From: JAVBNF01 sp031551725
GTDB taxonomy: Bacteria > Bacteroidota > Bacteroidia > Bacteroidales > P3
Assembly: GCA_031551725.1 (NCBI GenBank)
Contig: JAVBNF010000052.1
Span: forward strand, 1 to 32,676
Direction: 5' to 3'
DNA length: 32,676 nucleotides
Positions within the stretch are counted from its first letter, which is position 1. Every line of letters begins with the position of its first letter. Positions 14,390 to 21,136 of this stretch are shown here, piece by piece. Below the pieces are notes generated by a model. The model did no database searches and was not told the DNA's origin. It saw only the letters and a program-made list of their open reading frames with translations. Position numbers and translations under genes: made by a program.

Positions 14390-17008
14390 ATGAAATCACA
14401 ATCCCTTCGTGGCAGAAACGCAAAAATGCAGAAATGCAGAAATGTATCCGCCTTCTGCGCTTTTACGTTTCTGCTTTTCTGCTTTTCAACATTATTTGCT
14501 CAAACAAAAAAAGAAATCAAAATTGAGAATTGGTTGCAAAGTCCCGTTTTTGTTCTGAATAAACCGGCTTTCGACACCCTAAAAAACGTGAAAGGAAATA
14601 CCTTTGAAGCAAAGAATTTTTTAGAATATACATTTTCAGACTTTGAAAAAACACGACCAACCAACAACGGTCCCTTTGCAGCAGGAAGCCATTCGAATGA
14701 ATCATGGGCATCATACAAGAAACTTGAAATGAGCACAGCTCAGGATAAGACAAACATGCAATTTCTTTTCTCTTATCTGAATGTGGATCGCTTTATGAAA
14801 ATTTCGCTTCATGCGGAAAGCAAGCACATGTATGCGATTTATGTGGATGGAAATAAAATTCTCGAGAAAACAAATATCGAAAACGACAGCCTCAAAGGGG
14901 CTGAAAAGAAAAAAGAAATCACGCTCGAACCCGGAAATCACAGCATTTGCGTGAAAATGCTGCACACAAATAAAAGCGTTTCGCTTTGGGATATTCAGAT
15001 GTGGGCAAACGTAGATTCTGCTATGCAAAACAGCCTTTCTTTTACACTTTCATCCGCACAAAAAATGGATTTGGAGCATTATTTAAACGGCACCAACGTT
15101 TCTGTACAAGGCATTTCGTTTGACGGAAAATATATTGCCGTAGGCTTTCGCTCCATTGAAAATGAAGAAGGCGAGGGCGTTTCGTGGACGGAAATCCGCA
15201 ATGCAAAAACCAACGCAATTGTACAAACCTTGCGCGGCGTATCTAAATTCCAATTTTTACCTAAATCAAACACATATTCGTATGCGATTAATATCGGTAA
15301 AAAAACGCGTTTGTTGGCCTATGATTTGGAAAAACAAAGCGAACGTGTAATTATGGATAACATGGATAATTTCGATAATTATCAATGGGGTGGTCCAAAC
15401 GATGACCTTATCATTTATTCCGTTTCCGAAAAAGACGAAAAAAACAGTTCCGGCGTCAATAAACTCGAAGGAATGCCCGACCGTTGGCCTTCCTACCGCA
15501 CACGCAGCAGTTTATATTGCTATTATATTTCTTCACAAACACATATCCGCCTTACCTACGGTTATTTATCCACCAATTTATTGGATTTTTCGCCCGACGG
15601 ACAAACTATTTTATTCAACACCGAAGAATATATTTACAACATCGAACATTTTGCAAAAAACAAAATTTATACATTGTCATTAAAAGACTTATCGACTACA
15701 CTTCTTCTGGAAACCTCATTGGATTTTTCAAACGCTTCTTTCTCTCCGGACGGGAAAAATCTGTTGGTTTGGGGGTCTGCGGGTTTATTCGACAAAGACA
15801 CGAATTTCGTTCCGAATGATTTCAATTACGTCGCATTTATTTATAATTTGCAAAACCGCACGGCATCGCGCTTAAATAAAAATTTCAAGCCGCATATCAA
15901 AAACGCTTGGTGGGATGCTGATGGAAAATCCGTTTATATTTTAGGCGAAGACCGCATGTATGTAAAACTTTTCAAACTATCAACAACTGGTAATAAAGTT
16001 GAAGAAATTCCAACTTCCGTAGATGTGGTTACCAACATGCTTTTTTCAAAAAACAGAACTTCCGCTTTATATAATGGCTCTTCGAGAACTTCTCCAACAC
16101 AGGCGTTTTTGTTGAATTTGCAAAAAAAACAATCAACACTTGTTGCTAATCCAAAGCAGGATTTTTACAAAGATATTGCGTTCGGAAATGTTCAGCCGTG
16201 GAATTTCACCAATAAAACCGGCGATACAATTGAAGGAGCGCTTTATTTTCCGCCCGATTTCGATTCCACCAAAAAATATCCGGTAATTGTATATTATTAC
16301 GGTGGCGTAAACCCCACTCTTTTCGGATTCGATTTGCGTTATCCGCGAAATGTTTGGGCTGCGATGGGCTATGTTGTATATGTGCTGACTCCGAGTGGCG
16401 CAACGGGTTTCGGCGAAAAATTTGCCGCCGAACACATCAACAATTGGGGAATTACCACTGCCGATGAAATCATCGATGGCGTGAAAAAACTAACACAAGA
16501 AAAACAATTTATCAACGCTTCGAAAATTGGATGTATCGGTGCTTCCTACGGCGGTTTTATGACGCAATTGCTGCAAACACGCACCGATATTTTTGCTGCC
16601 GCCATTTCACATGCCGGCATCAGTTCGCTTTCAAGCTACTGGGGCGAAGGTTTTTGGGGATATTTGTATTCCGGTGTCGCTTCCGCAAACAGTTTCCCTT
16701 GGAATAACAAAAAACTTTATGTTGAACAGAGCCCCTTGTTCAATGCAGATAAAATCAACACCCCTCTGCTATTATTGCACGGAACAAGCGATGTAAATGT
16801 GCCGACCGGCGAAAGCTATCAAATGTATACCGCTTTGAAATTACTTAACAAACCGGTCGAAATGGTCGAAATTTCGGGCGAAGACCACATTATTGCCAAC
16901 CACAAAAAACGATTCCTGTGGGAAAAAACAATCGTAGCATGGTTTGATAAATATCTTAAAGACCAACCGCAATGGTGGGATGAAATGTATCCTAAAAAAG
17001 ACTTCTAA
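14390..17008 (+). CDS. Secreted S9 family peptidase (prolyl oligopeptidase/DPP-like)
   Basis: 872 residues. A signal peptide ends in FSTLFAQ (residues about 20-38), preceded by an arginine/lysine-rich stretch encoded by a palindromic repeat. An unassigned N-terminal region (about 40-210) is followed by a WD40/TolB-like beta-propeller (about 225-610). The alpha/beta-hydrolase domain has the nucleophile in GASYGGFM (S719), the acid in GTSDVNVP (D801) and the histidine in GEDHII (H833), so the triad is complete. Such enzymes cleave proline-containing or other short peptides and are usually periplasmic in Bacteroidota. Length is greater than the usual 650-750 because of the extra N-terminal region. 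It follows the decarboxylase-like gene by 3 bp and is convergent with the winged-helix gene, leaving 5 bp between stops. Confidence 0.92.
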   Translation: MKSQSLRGRNAKMQKCRNVSAFCAFTFLLFCFSTLFAQTKKEIKIENWLQSPVFVLNKPAFDTLKNVKGNTFEAKNFLEYTFSDFEKTRPTNNGPFAAGSHSNESWASYKKLEMSTAQDKTNMQFLFSYLNVDRFMKISLHAESKHMYAIYVDGNKILEKTNIENDSLKGAEKKKEITLEPGNHSICVKMLHTNKSVSLWDIQMWANVDSAMQNSLSFTLSSAQKMDLEHYLNGTNVSVQGISFDGKYIAVGFRSIENEEGEGVSWTEIRNAKTNAIVQTLRGVSKFQFLPKSNTYSYAINIGKKTRLLAYDLEKQSERVIMDNMDNFDNYQWGGPNDDLIIYSVSEKDEKNSSGVNKLEGMPDRWPSYRTRSSLYCYYISSQTHIRLTYGYLSTNLLDFSPDGQTILFNTEEYIYNIEHFAKNKIYTLSLKDLSTTLLLETSLDFSNASFSPDGKNLLVWGSAGLFDKDTNFVPNDFNYVAFIYNLQNRTASRLNKNFKPHIKNAWWDADGKSVYILGEDRMYVKLFKLSTTGNKVEEIPTSVDVVTNMLFSKNRTSALYNGSSRTSPTQAFLLNLQKKQSTLVANPKQDFYKDIAFGNVQPWNFTNKTGDTIEGALYFPPDFDSTKKYPVIVYYYGGVNPTLFGFDLRYPRNVWAAMGYVVYVLTPSGATGFGEKFAAEHINNWGITTADEIIDGVKKLTQEKQFINASKIGCIGASYGGFMTQLLQTRTDIFAAAISHAGISSLSSYWGEGFWGYLYSGVASANSFPWNNKKLYVEQSPLFNADKINTPLLLLHGTSDVNVPTGESYQMYTALKLLNKPVEMVEISGEDHIIANHKKRFLWEKTIVAWFDKYLKDQPQWWDEMYPKKDF
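14412..14483 (+). repeat. GCAGAAATG palindromic repeat in the S9 peptidase signal peptide
   Basis: GCAGAAACG (14412-14420) is complementary to CGTTTCTGC (14466-14474). Inside are short direct copies of ATGCAGAA, answered by TTCTGC. A related run, CTGCATTTTTGCATTTCTGC, occurs in the right FISUMP signal-peptide region (32392-32411). Confidence 0.6.
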
Positions 17009-17013
17009 ACCGT

Positions 17014-17628
17014 TTAAACCTGTAAAAACGGGTGTATAGCATCTTTTAACTTAGCATTATCCGCTACAAAACGAACACGCAATCCGGGTGTTCCGAAAAG
17101 TTCGCACAATCCCATTTTTTCGATGGCTTTCAGTGCGCGATAAGTGGTAATATAGGTCCGGTCGAACATCTGCGCAAGTTGGGAAATGGTTTTCCCGTGC
17201 AGGGAACCCATATTCAAATGATACAGCAAAAGCATCTCCGCAAGAGGAGTTAACTTTTTTACTTCTTCACTCGCAGGTTCGTCCTTTTTATGCCAATCCA
17301 GACCAAAAACAGGAATAAAAATACGCCGGCCGGGCATTACAAAATTAATTTTTTTCTGGGCACAACGCTCAATATGGAAATAGGGCATTTGATTAAATAC
17401 AAAAATAATAGGTATTTGGATTTTCTCTTGCAACGCTACTTGTTGCTTATGCAATTGGATAGGCGAGAAAGAGCCTCCTCTTTTTGGGGTTAATAAACAA
17501 ATCGGATTTCCGGAATAGTTTGAGAATGAAATGCGATATTTGAGTTTAAAGAAGCCGGGGAAGTCACGGCTTTGACCTTTTGACAACGGAACTCCAACAA
17601 TGTCAAAAGGGGGTACTTGCTGTTTCAT
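17014..17628 (-). CDS. Winged-helix protein, possible transcriptional regulator
   Basis: 204 residues. The C-terminal third has a clear winged helix-turn-helix pattern: LAEMLLLYHLNMG, then KTISQLAQMFDRTYITTYRA, LKAIEKMGLCELFGTPG and a short wing (about residues 125-195). The N-terminal 120 residues are not recognised. They contain beta-type stretches such as FKLKYRISFSNYSG and IPIIFVFNQMPYFHIERC, which could be a ligand or partner domain; the overall layout recalls regulator proteins that pair a winged helix with an unknown sensor. There is no membrane segment. It is alone on the minus strand, convergent with the S9 peptidase and divergent from the 6S-like RNA. Targets are unknown. Confidence 0.55.
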   Translation of the reverse strand: MKQQVPPFDIVGVPLSKGQSRDFPGFFKLKYRISFSNYSGNPICLLTPKRGGSFSPIQLHKQQVALQEKIQIPIIFVFNQMPYFHIERCAQKKINFVMPGRRIFIPVFGLDWHKKDEPASEEVKKLTPLAEMLLLYHLNMGSLHGKTISQLAQMFDRTYITTYRALKAIEKMGLCELFGTPGLRVRFVADNAKLKDAIHPFLQV

Positions 17629-17841
17629 TGTGTATTTTTTAATAAATAAACATTATTTACTGCCGGTTCAAGAATGTTTTCCGCGAAGATAATTATTTTT
17701 CTTCATATTTCCAAATCTTTTTAATAATTTATTTTTTTGAAAATCAATATTTTGCGTTTCATTGCTTTTGATTTATGAAAGAAAATGAAAAATTCGCACA
17801 AACAAATTTAAGTGACGAAGAAACAATATTTTCATAAAAAG

Positions 17842-17872
17842 TTGTAATTTATTATTTTTTTAGTTAATTTTG
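17842..17872 (+). promoter_or_regulatory. Promoter of the 6S-like RNA
   Basis: TTG (17842-17844), 20 bp and TAATTTTG (17865-17872) fit the Bacteroidota consensus. The start would be about 17877, exactly where the RNA's first hairpin begins. The rest of 17629-17841 is AT-rich with no convincing gene. Confidence 0.65.
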
Positions 17873-17876
17873 TCCC

Positions 17877-18067
17877 AAGTAAAAGAAGGGTTTTACTTAA
17901 ATGAGGGGAAGTAAAAACTGTCCTGTTTCACAATCAGTAGGAAAACCGCCTGCATCACCCTGTTTGCAAACATTTTGTTTTGCAGGATTTTCCGCACTGT
18001 AGGCCGGGGTTTAGGCTCCGGCCAGACAGGACCATATAAAAAGCCGTTCAATTTGAACGGCTTTTTT
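17877..18067 (+). ncRNA. ssrS: Candidate 6S RNA
   Basis: About 190 nt with its own promoter and terminator and no reading frame. The closing stem is GTCCTGT (17920-17926) with ACAGGAC (18026-18032). Inside, the 5' side is open (TTCACAAT) and the 3' side carries a small hairpin GGCCGG/CCGGCC (18002-18023). That is the usual layout of the 6S central bubble. The terminal stem is built of CAGT/ACTG, GGAAAA/TTTTCC and CCTGCA/TGCAGG. 6S RNA mimics an open promoter and sequesters housekeeping RNA polymerase holoenzyme. At the 5' end AAGTAAAA occurs twice (17877-17884, 17909-17916) and both copies can pair with TTTTACTT (17891-17898). Identification rests on shape only; another structured RNA is possible. 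Confidence 0.6.
18043..18067 (+). terminator. Intrinsic terminator of the 6S-like RNA
   Basis: GCCGTTCAA (18043-18051) and TTGAACGGC (18053-18061) form a 9-bp stem, followed by TTTTTT (18062-18067). Confidence 0.9.
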
Positions 18068-18090
18068 ATTTTTATATAACAGTAAAAACA

Positions 18091-18120
18091 AAAAAAGCGA
18101 AAATTACTTTTCGCTTTTTT
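18091..18120 (-). terminator. Intrinsic terminator after the initiator tRNA (bidirectional)
   Basis: AAAAAAGCGAAAA (18091-18103) and TTTTCGCTTTTTT (18108-18120) form a 13-bp stem with a 4-nt loop. It lies directly downstream of the minus-strand tRNA, and its symmetry allows use on both strands. Confidence 0.85.
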
Positions 18121-18127
18121 TCTTGTG

Positions 18128-18199
18128 TAGCGGGGGCAGGATTCGAACCTACGACCTCCGGGTTATGAGCCCGACGAGCTGCCTCTGCTCTACCCCGCA
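18128..18199 (-). tRNA. Initiator tRNA-fMet(CAT)
   Basis: 72 nt without encoded CCA. The acceptor is GCGGGG/CCCCGC with a T1-T72 mismatch, the D stem GAGC/GCTC, the anticodon stem TCGGG/CCCGG with loop CTCATAA, a 5-nt variable loop, and the T arm GTAGG-TTCGAAT-CCTGC. Three consecutive G-C pairs in the anticodon stem and the unpaired 1-72 position are initiator hallmarks. It is transcribed from a good promoter 12 bp upstream and ended by the hairpin at 18091-18120. Confidence 0.95.
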
Positions 18200-18210
18200 A
18201 TATTGAAGTG

Positions 18211-18242
18211 CAAAATTACAATTAATTTTTGAATTATCCAAA
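18211..18242 (-). promoter_or_regulatory. Promoter of the initiator tRNA
   Basis: On the minus strand TTTG (18242-18239), 20 bp and TAATTTTG (18218-18211) match the Bacteroidota consensus. Transcription would start about 8 nt before the mature tRNA 5' end. Confidence 0.7.
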
Positions 18243-18319
18243 TTTAATTATACTTCTCTCATAAACAAACAGATCAAGATCCATTCATCATTCATCATCC
18301 ACCATTCGCATTTTTTTCG

Positions 18320-18327
18320 TATCTTTG
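18320..18327 (+). promoter_or_regulatory. -7 box 7 bp before a start codon
   Basis: TATCTTTG fits TAnnTTTG. Only 7 bp separate it from the ATG at 18335, so transcription would begin at or almost at the start codon. No TTTG at -33 is obvious. Confidence 0.55.
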
Positions 18328-18334
18328 TATTCTT

Positions 18335-19597
18335 ATGAGAAAACTTGTCTTTTTGTTTCTTCTAACGATTTGCTTCCTGCCGCTCAAAGCTGCATACATC
18401 CTTATACAGATGGATGAAACGCAGTCTAACCACCTCAAATCATACGGCGTTGCTTATTGGGTCTTAAAACAAGATGCTGAGTTAAGCTGGTTGCTCAACT
18501 ATCGCGGAGGAAGTTTTCTATTTGTGCACACCAATTCATTCGAAAAAGAATGCAAGATCCGCGGCGTAAGTTACACGGTTTTGGCCGATGTACAAGTACA
18601 GGCCATCCGTGATCAAATTGCCGACCCACAAGTGAATATGGATGAAGTGAAATTGCACAAAGCACCTAAAATTGCCGTGTATTCACCCAAAAACAAGCTC
18701 CCTTGGGACGATGCCGTAACCATGGTGCTCACTTATGCCGAAATCCCCTACGATTTGGTGTATGATGATGAAGTTCTGTCCGGCGTTTTGCCGCTCTACG
18801 ACTGGCTTCATTTGCATCACGAAGATTTTACGGGACAATATGGAAAGTTCTGGGTAGCTCACCGTAACAGCGAATGGTATCGCGAAGAAGTGCGTATTTC
18901 CGAAGAAACCGCTCGCCGGCACGGATTTAAAAAAGTTTCGCAACTCAAACTGGCTGTTGCCCATCAAATTCGTGATTTCGTAATGGGTGGCGGATTTTTA
19001 TTTGCCATGTGTTCTGCTCCAGACAGCTACGATATCGCTTTAGCTGCCGAAGGCGTGGATATTTGCACCGAACAATTTGACGGCGATCCGATGGAGCCGA
19101 ATGCGCAAAGTAAATTAGATTATTCAAAATGTTTTGCTTTCCGCGATTTCCATTTGGTTACAAATCCCATGCAATACGAAGTTTCTGATATCGACGTTAC
19201 CGAAACCCGTCCCAAACGTTTGAATGAGAAAAATGATTTTTTCACCTTGTTCGATTTTTCCGCGAAATGGGATTGGGTGCCAACCATGCTTTGTCAAAAC
19301 CATGAACAGATTATCCACGGTTTCATGGGACAATCCACCGCTTTCAACAAGAAATATATCAAACCGAATATTTTGATTTTGGGTGAAAATAAAGCCTCCG
19401 AAGAGGTTCGTTACCTTCATGGGGAATACGGGAAAGGAACTTTCACTTTTTACGGCGGTCACGACCCCGAAGATTACCAACATTTTGTAGGCGACCCTCC
19501 TACCGACTTGAATTTACACCCAAATTCACCCGGATATCGGTTGATTTTGAATAATATTTTATTCCCGGCAGCAAAAAAAGAAAAACGTAAAACATAA
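18335..19597 (+). CDS. Conserved Bacteroidota secreted protein (often labelled asparagine synthetase B)
   Basis: 420 residues. The signal peptide is MRKLVFLFLLTICFLPLKAA, then ILIQMDETQSNHLKSYGVAY and LNYRGGSFL. The core has IAVYSPKNKLPWDDAVTMVL, YDWLHLHHEDFTGQYGKF and FVMGGGFLFAMCSAPDSYD. It ends with YGKGTFTFYGGHDPEDYQHF, close in style to ThuA or class I amidotransferase-like folds. From memory, close relatives are named asparagine synthetase B in databases. The sequence does not support that: there is no N-terminal catalytic cysteine and no SGGxDS pyrophosphatase loop, and the protein is exported. It stands alone between the initiator tRNA and folA. Real function unknown; an exported hydrolase-like role is a guess. 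Confidence 0.75.
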   Translation: MRKLVFLFLLTICFLPLKAAYILIQMDETQSNHLKSYGVAYWVLKQDAELSWLLNYRGGSFLFVHTNSFEKECKIRGVSYTVLADVQVQAIRDQIADPQVNMDEVKLHKAPKIAVYSPKNKLPWDDAVTMVLTYAEIPYDLVYDDEVLSGVLPLYDWLHLHHEDFTGQYGKFWVAHRNSEWYREEVRISEETARRHGFKKVSQLKLAVAHQIRDFVMGGGFLFAMCSAPDSYDIALAAEGVDICTEQFDGDPMEPNAQSKLDYSKCFAFRDFHLVTNPMQYEVSDIDVTETRPKRLNEKNDFFTLFDFSAKWDWVPTMLCQNHEQIIHGFMGQSTAFNKKYIKPNILILGENKASEEVRYLHGEYGKGTFTFYGGHDPEDYQHFVGDPPTDLNLHPNSPGYRLILNNILFPAAKKEKRKT

Positions 19598-19602
19598 AAA
19601 CC

Positions 19603-19679
19603 GATGAACGATGAACTATAAACAATGATGTTGCATTCATAGTTCATAGTTCATAGTTCATAGTTTATAATTTATAGTT
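19603..19679. repeat. 7-bp tandem repeat (CATAGTT) and inverted repeat before folA
   Basis: Four perfect CATAGTT units (19638-19665) and two variants, TATAATT and TATAGTT, run directly to the folA ATG at 19680. ATGAACTAT (about 19610-19618) is complementary to the repeat phase ATAGTTCAT, so a hairpin is possible. Confidence 0.85.
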
Positions 19680-20177
19680 ATGAAAACATACAGCATCATC
19701 GTCGCTATTGCGAAAAACAATGCCATCGGCAAAAACAACGATTTATTGTGGCATATTTCCGAAGACTTAAAACGCTTCAAGCAAATTACACTCAATCACA
19801 CTGTGATTATGGGTCAAAGGACATATGAATCCTTGCCCGTCCGACCGTTCCCAAATCGCCGGAACGTTGTGATTACAGATATTTCTGATTTAAAAATTCC
19901 CGGTTGTGAAATGGCGTATTCGCTACAACAAGCAATGGATTTGGGTGAAGACGGTGAAAACTTTATCACCGGTGGAGCTTCTATTTACAAGCAATTGATG
20001 CCTTTTTGCAACAAAATGTATTTAACAGTTGTAAACAAAGATTTCGATGGAGATGTGTTTTTTCCTGAGATTGATTTTTCGGAATGGGAACTTCAAGAAG
20101 AAAGCGAAACATTCACAGACCCGAAAAATGGTCTTGAATATTGCTATAAAACCTATATTCGTAAATCTAAAATTTAA
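19680..20177 (+). CDS. folA: Dihydrofolate reductase
   Basis: 165 residues, standard length. It begins YSIIVAIAKNNAIGKNNDLLWHI; the catalytic acid is D29 in ISEDLKRFK, equivalent to D27 of the E. coli enzyme. Then come VIMGQRTYESLP, RRNVVITD and FITGGASIYKQLMP, the NADPH-binding signature. It reduces dihydrofolate to tetrahydrofolate with NADPH in the cytoplasm. The usual partner thyA is not in the window. The start codon abuts a CATAGTT tandem repeat, so initiation context is made of repeat sequence. The next gene begins 4 bp after the stop. Confidence 0.97.
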   Translation: MKTYSIIVAIAKNNAIGKNNDLLWHISEDLKRFKQITLNHTVIMGQRTYESLPVRPFPNRRNVVITDISDLKIPGCEMAYSLQQAMDLGEDGENFITGGASIYKQLMPFCNKMYLTVVNKDFDGDVFFPEIDFSEWELQEESETFTDPKNGLEYCYKTYIRKSKI

Positions 20178-20181
20178 TACA

Positions 20182-20628
20182 ATGGAAAATTTAGAAAATT
20201 TCTCACAAGAAGAACCGCGTAAACGCCCTACTCTACTAACTGTTGCATGTATTTTGTCATTCGTAGGAAGTGGAATGCTCGCTTTTTTTGGTCTTTTTCC
20301 GGCTATTTTTTATGATACGATGATCCAGTCAATGGAGGCAATGGTTGACCAAGATGGATCCGGAATTCTTGCGCAAAGCTACGAACTTATTTTAAAAACA
20401 TCGCCAGCCTATTATGTGTGTACTTCTTTGGTGGCAGCAGTGTCTTTGATAGGAGTCATCTACATGTGGAAATTGAAAAAAATTGGATTTCATATCTATA
20501 CCACTGCTCAAATTTTGCTGCTTGCTATTCCTTTTCTTTTCAAGATCTCCGGGATGCAGTTATCCGGAATTCTATACACGATTATTTTTGTAGCTTTGTA
20601 TGCATCGCAACTAAGTAAAATGGATTAA
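20182..20628 (+). CDS. Small membrane protein of unknown function
   Basis: 148 residues from ATG at 20182. A longer in-frame start at 20047 would lie inside folA and adds 45 residues of folA's frame-shifted sequence, so it is rejected. A short charged N-terminus (MENLENFSQEEPRKRP) precedes about four membrane segments, near residues 17-40, 70-95, 103-120 and 125-143. No motif is recognised. The N-terminal pattern is like many Bacteroidota membrane proteins of unknown role. It is 4 bp from folA and 61 bp before the Fur-like gene, whose promoter sits in that gap. Confidence 0.75.
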   Translation: MENLENFSQEEPRKRPTLLTVACILSFVGSGMLAFFGLFPAIFYDTMIQSMEAMVDQDGSGILAQSYELILKTSPAYYVCTSLVAAVSLIGVIYMWKLKKIGFHIYTTAQILLLAIPFLFKISGMQLSGILYTIIFVALYASQLSKMD

Positions 20629-20637
20629 GAAATATTA

Positions 20638-20669
20638 TTTGGAAATTTTAAAAATAAAGCGTACTTTTG
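20638..20669 (+). promoter_or_regulatory. Promoter of the fur-like/purA operon
   Basis: TTTG (20638-20641), 20 bp and TACTTTTG (20662-20669) fit the consensus. It sets the start of the Fur-like gene at ATG 20690, because the TTG at 20639 lies within the promoter itself. Confidence 0.75.
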
Positions 20670-20689
20670 CATGTTTGTTCTGTTCTAAA

Positions 20690-21136
20690 ATGAAACTTTG
20701 TAATCAAAAACAATTAGATGCAGCTCAGGATTGTCTTACAGCACGCCTGAACGCTCAAGGATTTCGAAAAACTCCTGAGCGTTACGCTATTTTAAAAGCC
20801 ATTTATACCGAGCAAAATCATGTGGATATTGATTGTCTTTGCGACAAACTGAAAAAAGAAAAATATGCCGTTAGCAAAGCGACTGTTTACAACACGGTTG
20901 AATTATTGGAAAATTTCGGATTGGTAAAAAAACATCATTTTCGCAATCAGAAAGCAGTTTACGAACCCAATTATACCGAATTGCGCCACAGCCATATTTG
21001 CATGTTAGATAGCGGAGATGTGTATGAGTTTATTGACCATCAACTCGAAGAAATTCGCAAGAAAATAGAAGAAAAATATAATGTAAATATAGAAGATCAC
21101 AGTTTGATTTTCTATGCCAGAAAAAAACAAAAATGA
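20690..21136 (+). CDS. Fur-family transcriptional regulator
   Basis: 148 residues from ATG at 20690; upstream in-frame TTG 20639 is inside the -33 box and is rejected. The winged helix (about 15-90) has GFRKTPERYAILKAI, VDIDCLCDKLKKEKYAVSKA and TVYNTVELLENFGLVKK, typical of Fur/PerR. The dimerisation part keeps ELRHSHICML and ends HSLIFYARKKQK. Structural-zinc CxxC motifs are missing: only one cysteine remains where most Fur proteins have CxxC, and the C-terminal pair is absent. Its metal dependence is thus doubtful. It shares an ATGA overlap with purA (21133-21136), so it is translationally coupled; Fur-like genes next to purA recur in Bacteroidota. The regulon is unknown. Confidence 0.88.
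   Translation: MKLCNQKQLDAAQDCLTARLNAQGFRKTPERYAILKAIYTEQNHVDIDCLCDKLKKEKYAVSKATVYNTVELLENFGLVKKHHFRNQKAVYEPNYTELRHSHICMLDSGDVYEFIDHQLEEIRKKIEEKYNVNIEDHSLIFYARKKQK

Noticed and set aside
17775..17837. 20-codon frame starting MKENEKFAQTNL just before the 6S-like RNA promoter
   Set aside because: Too short and AT-rich; no convincing promoter or conserved context, and it ends directly at the 6S promoter region.
20047..20181. Upstream extension of the small membrane protein to a start inside folA
   Set aside because: It would overlap folA by 131 bp in another frame; the ATG at 20182 lies 4 bp after the folA stop and gives a normal N-terminus.
20639..20689. TTG start for the Fur-like protein
   Set aside because: The codon lies in the -33 promoter box, so the region is not transcribed from that promoter; ATG 20690 gives the usual Fur length.
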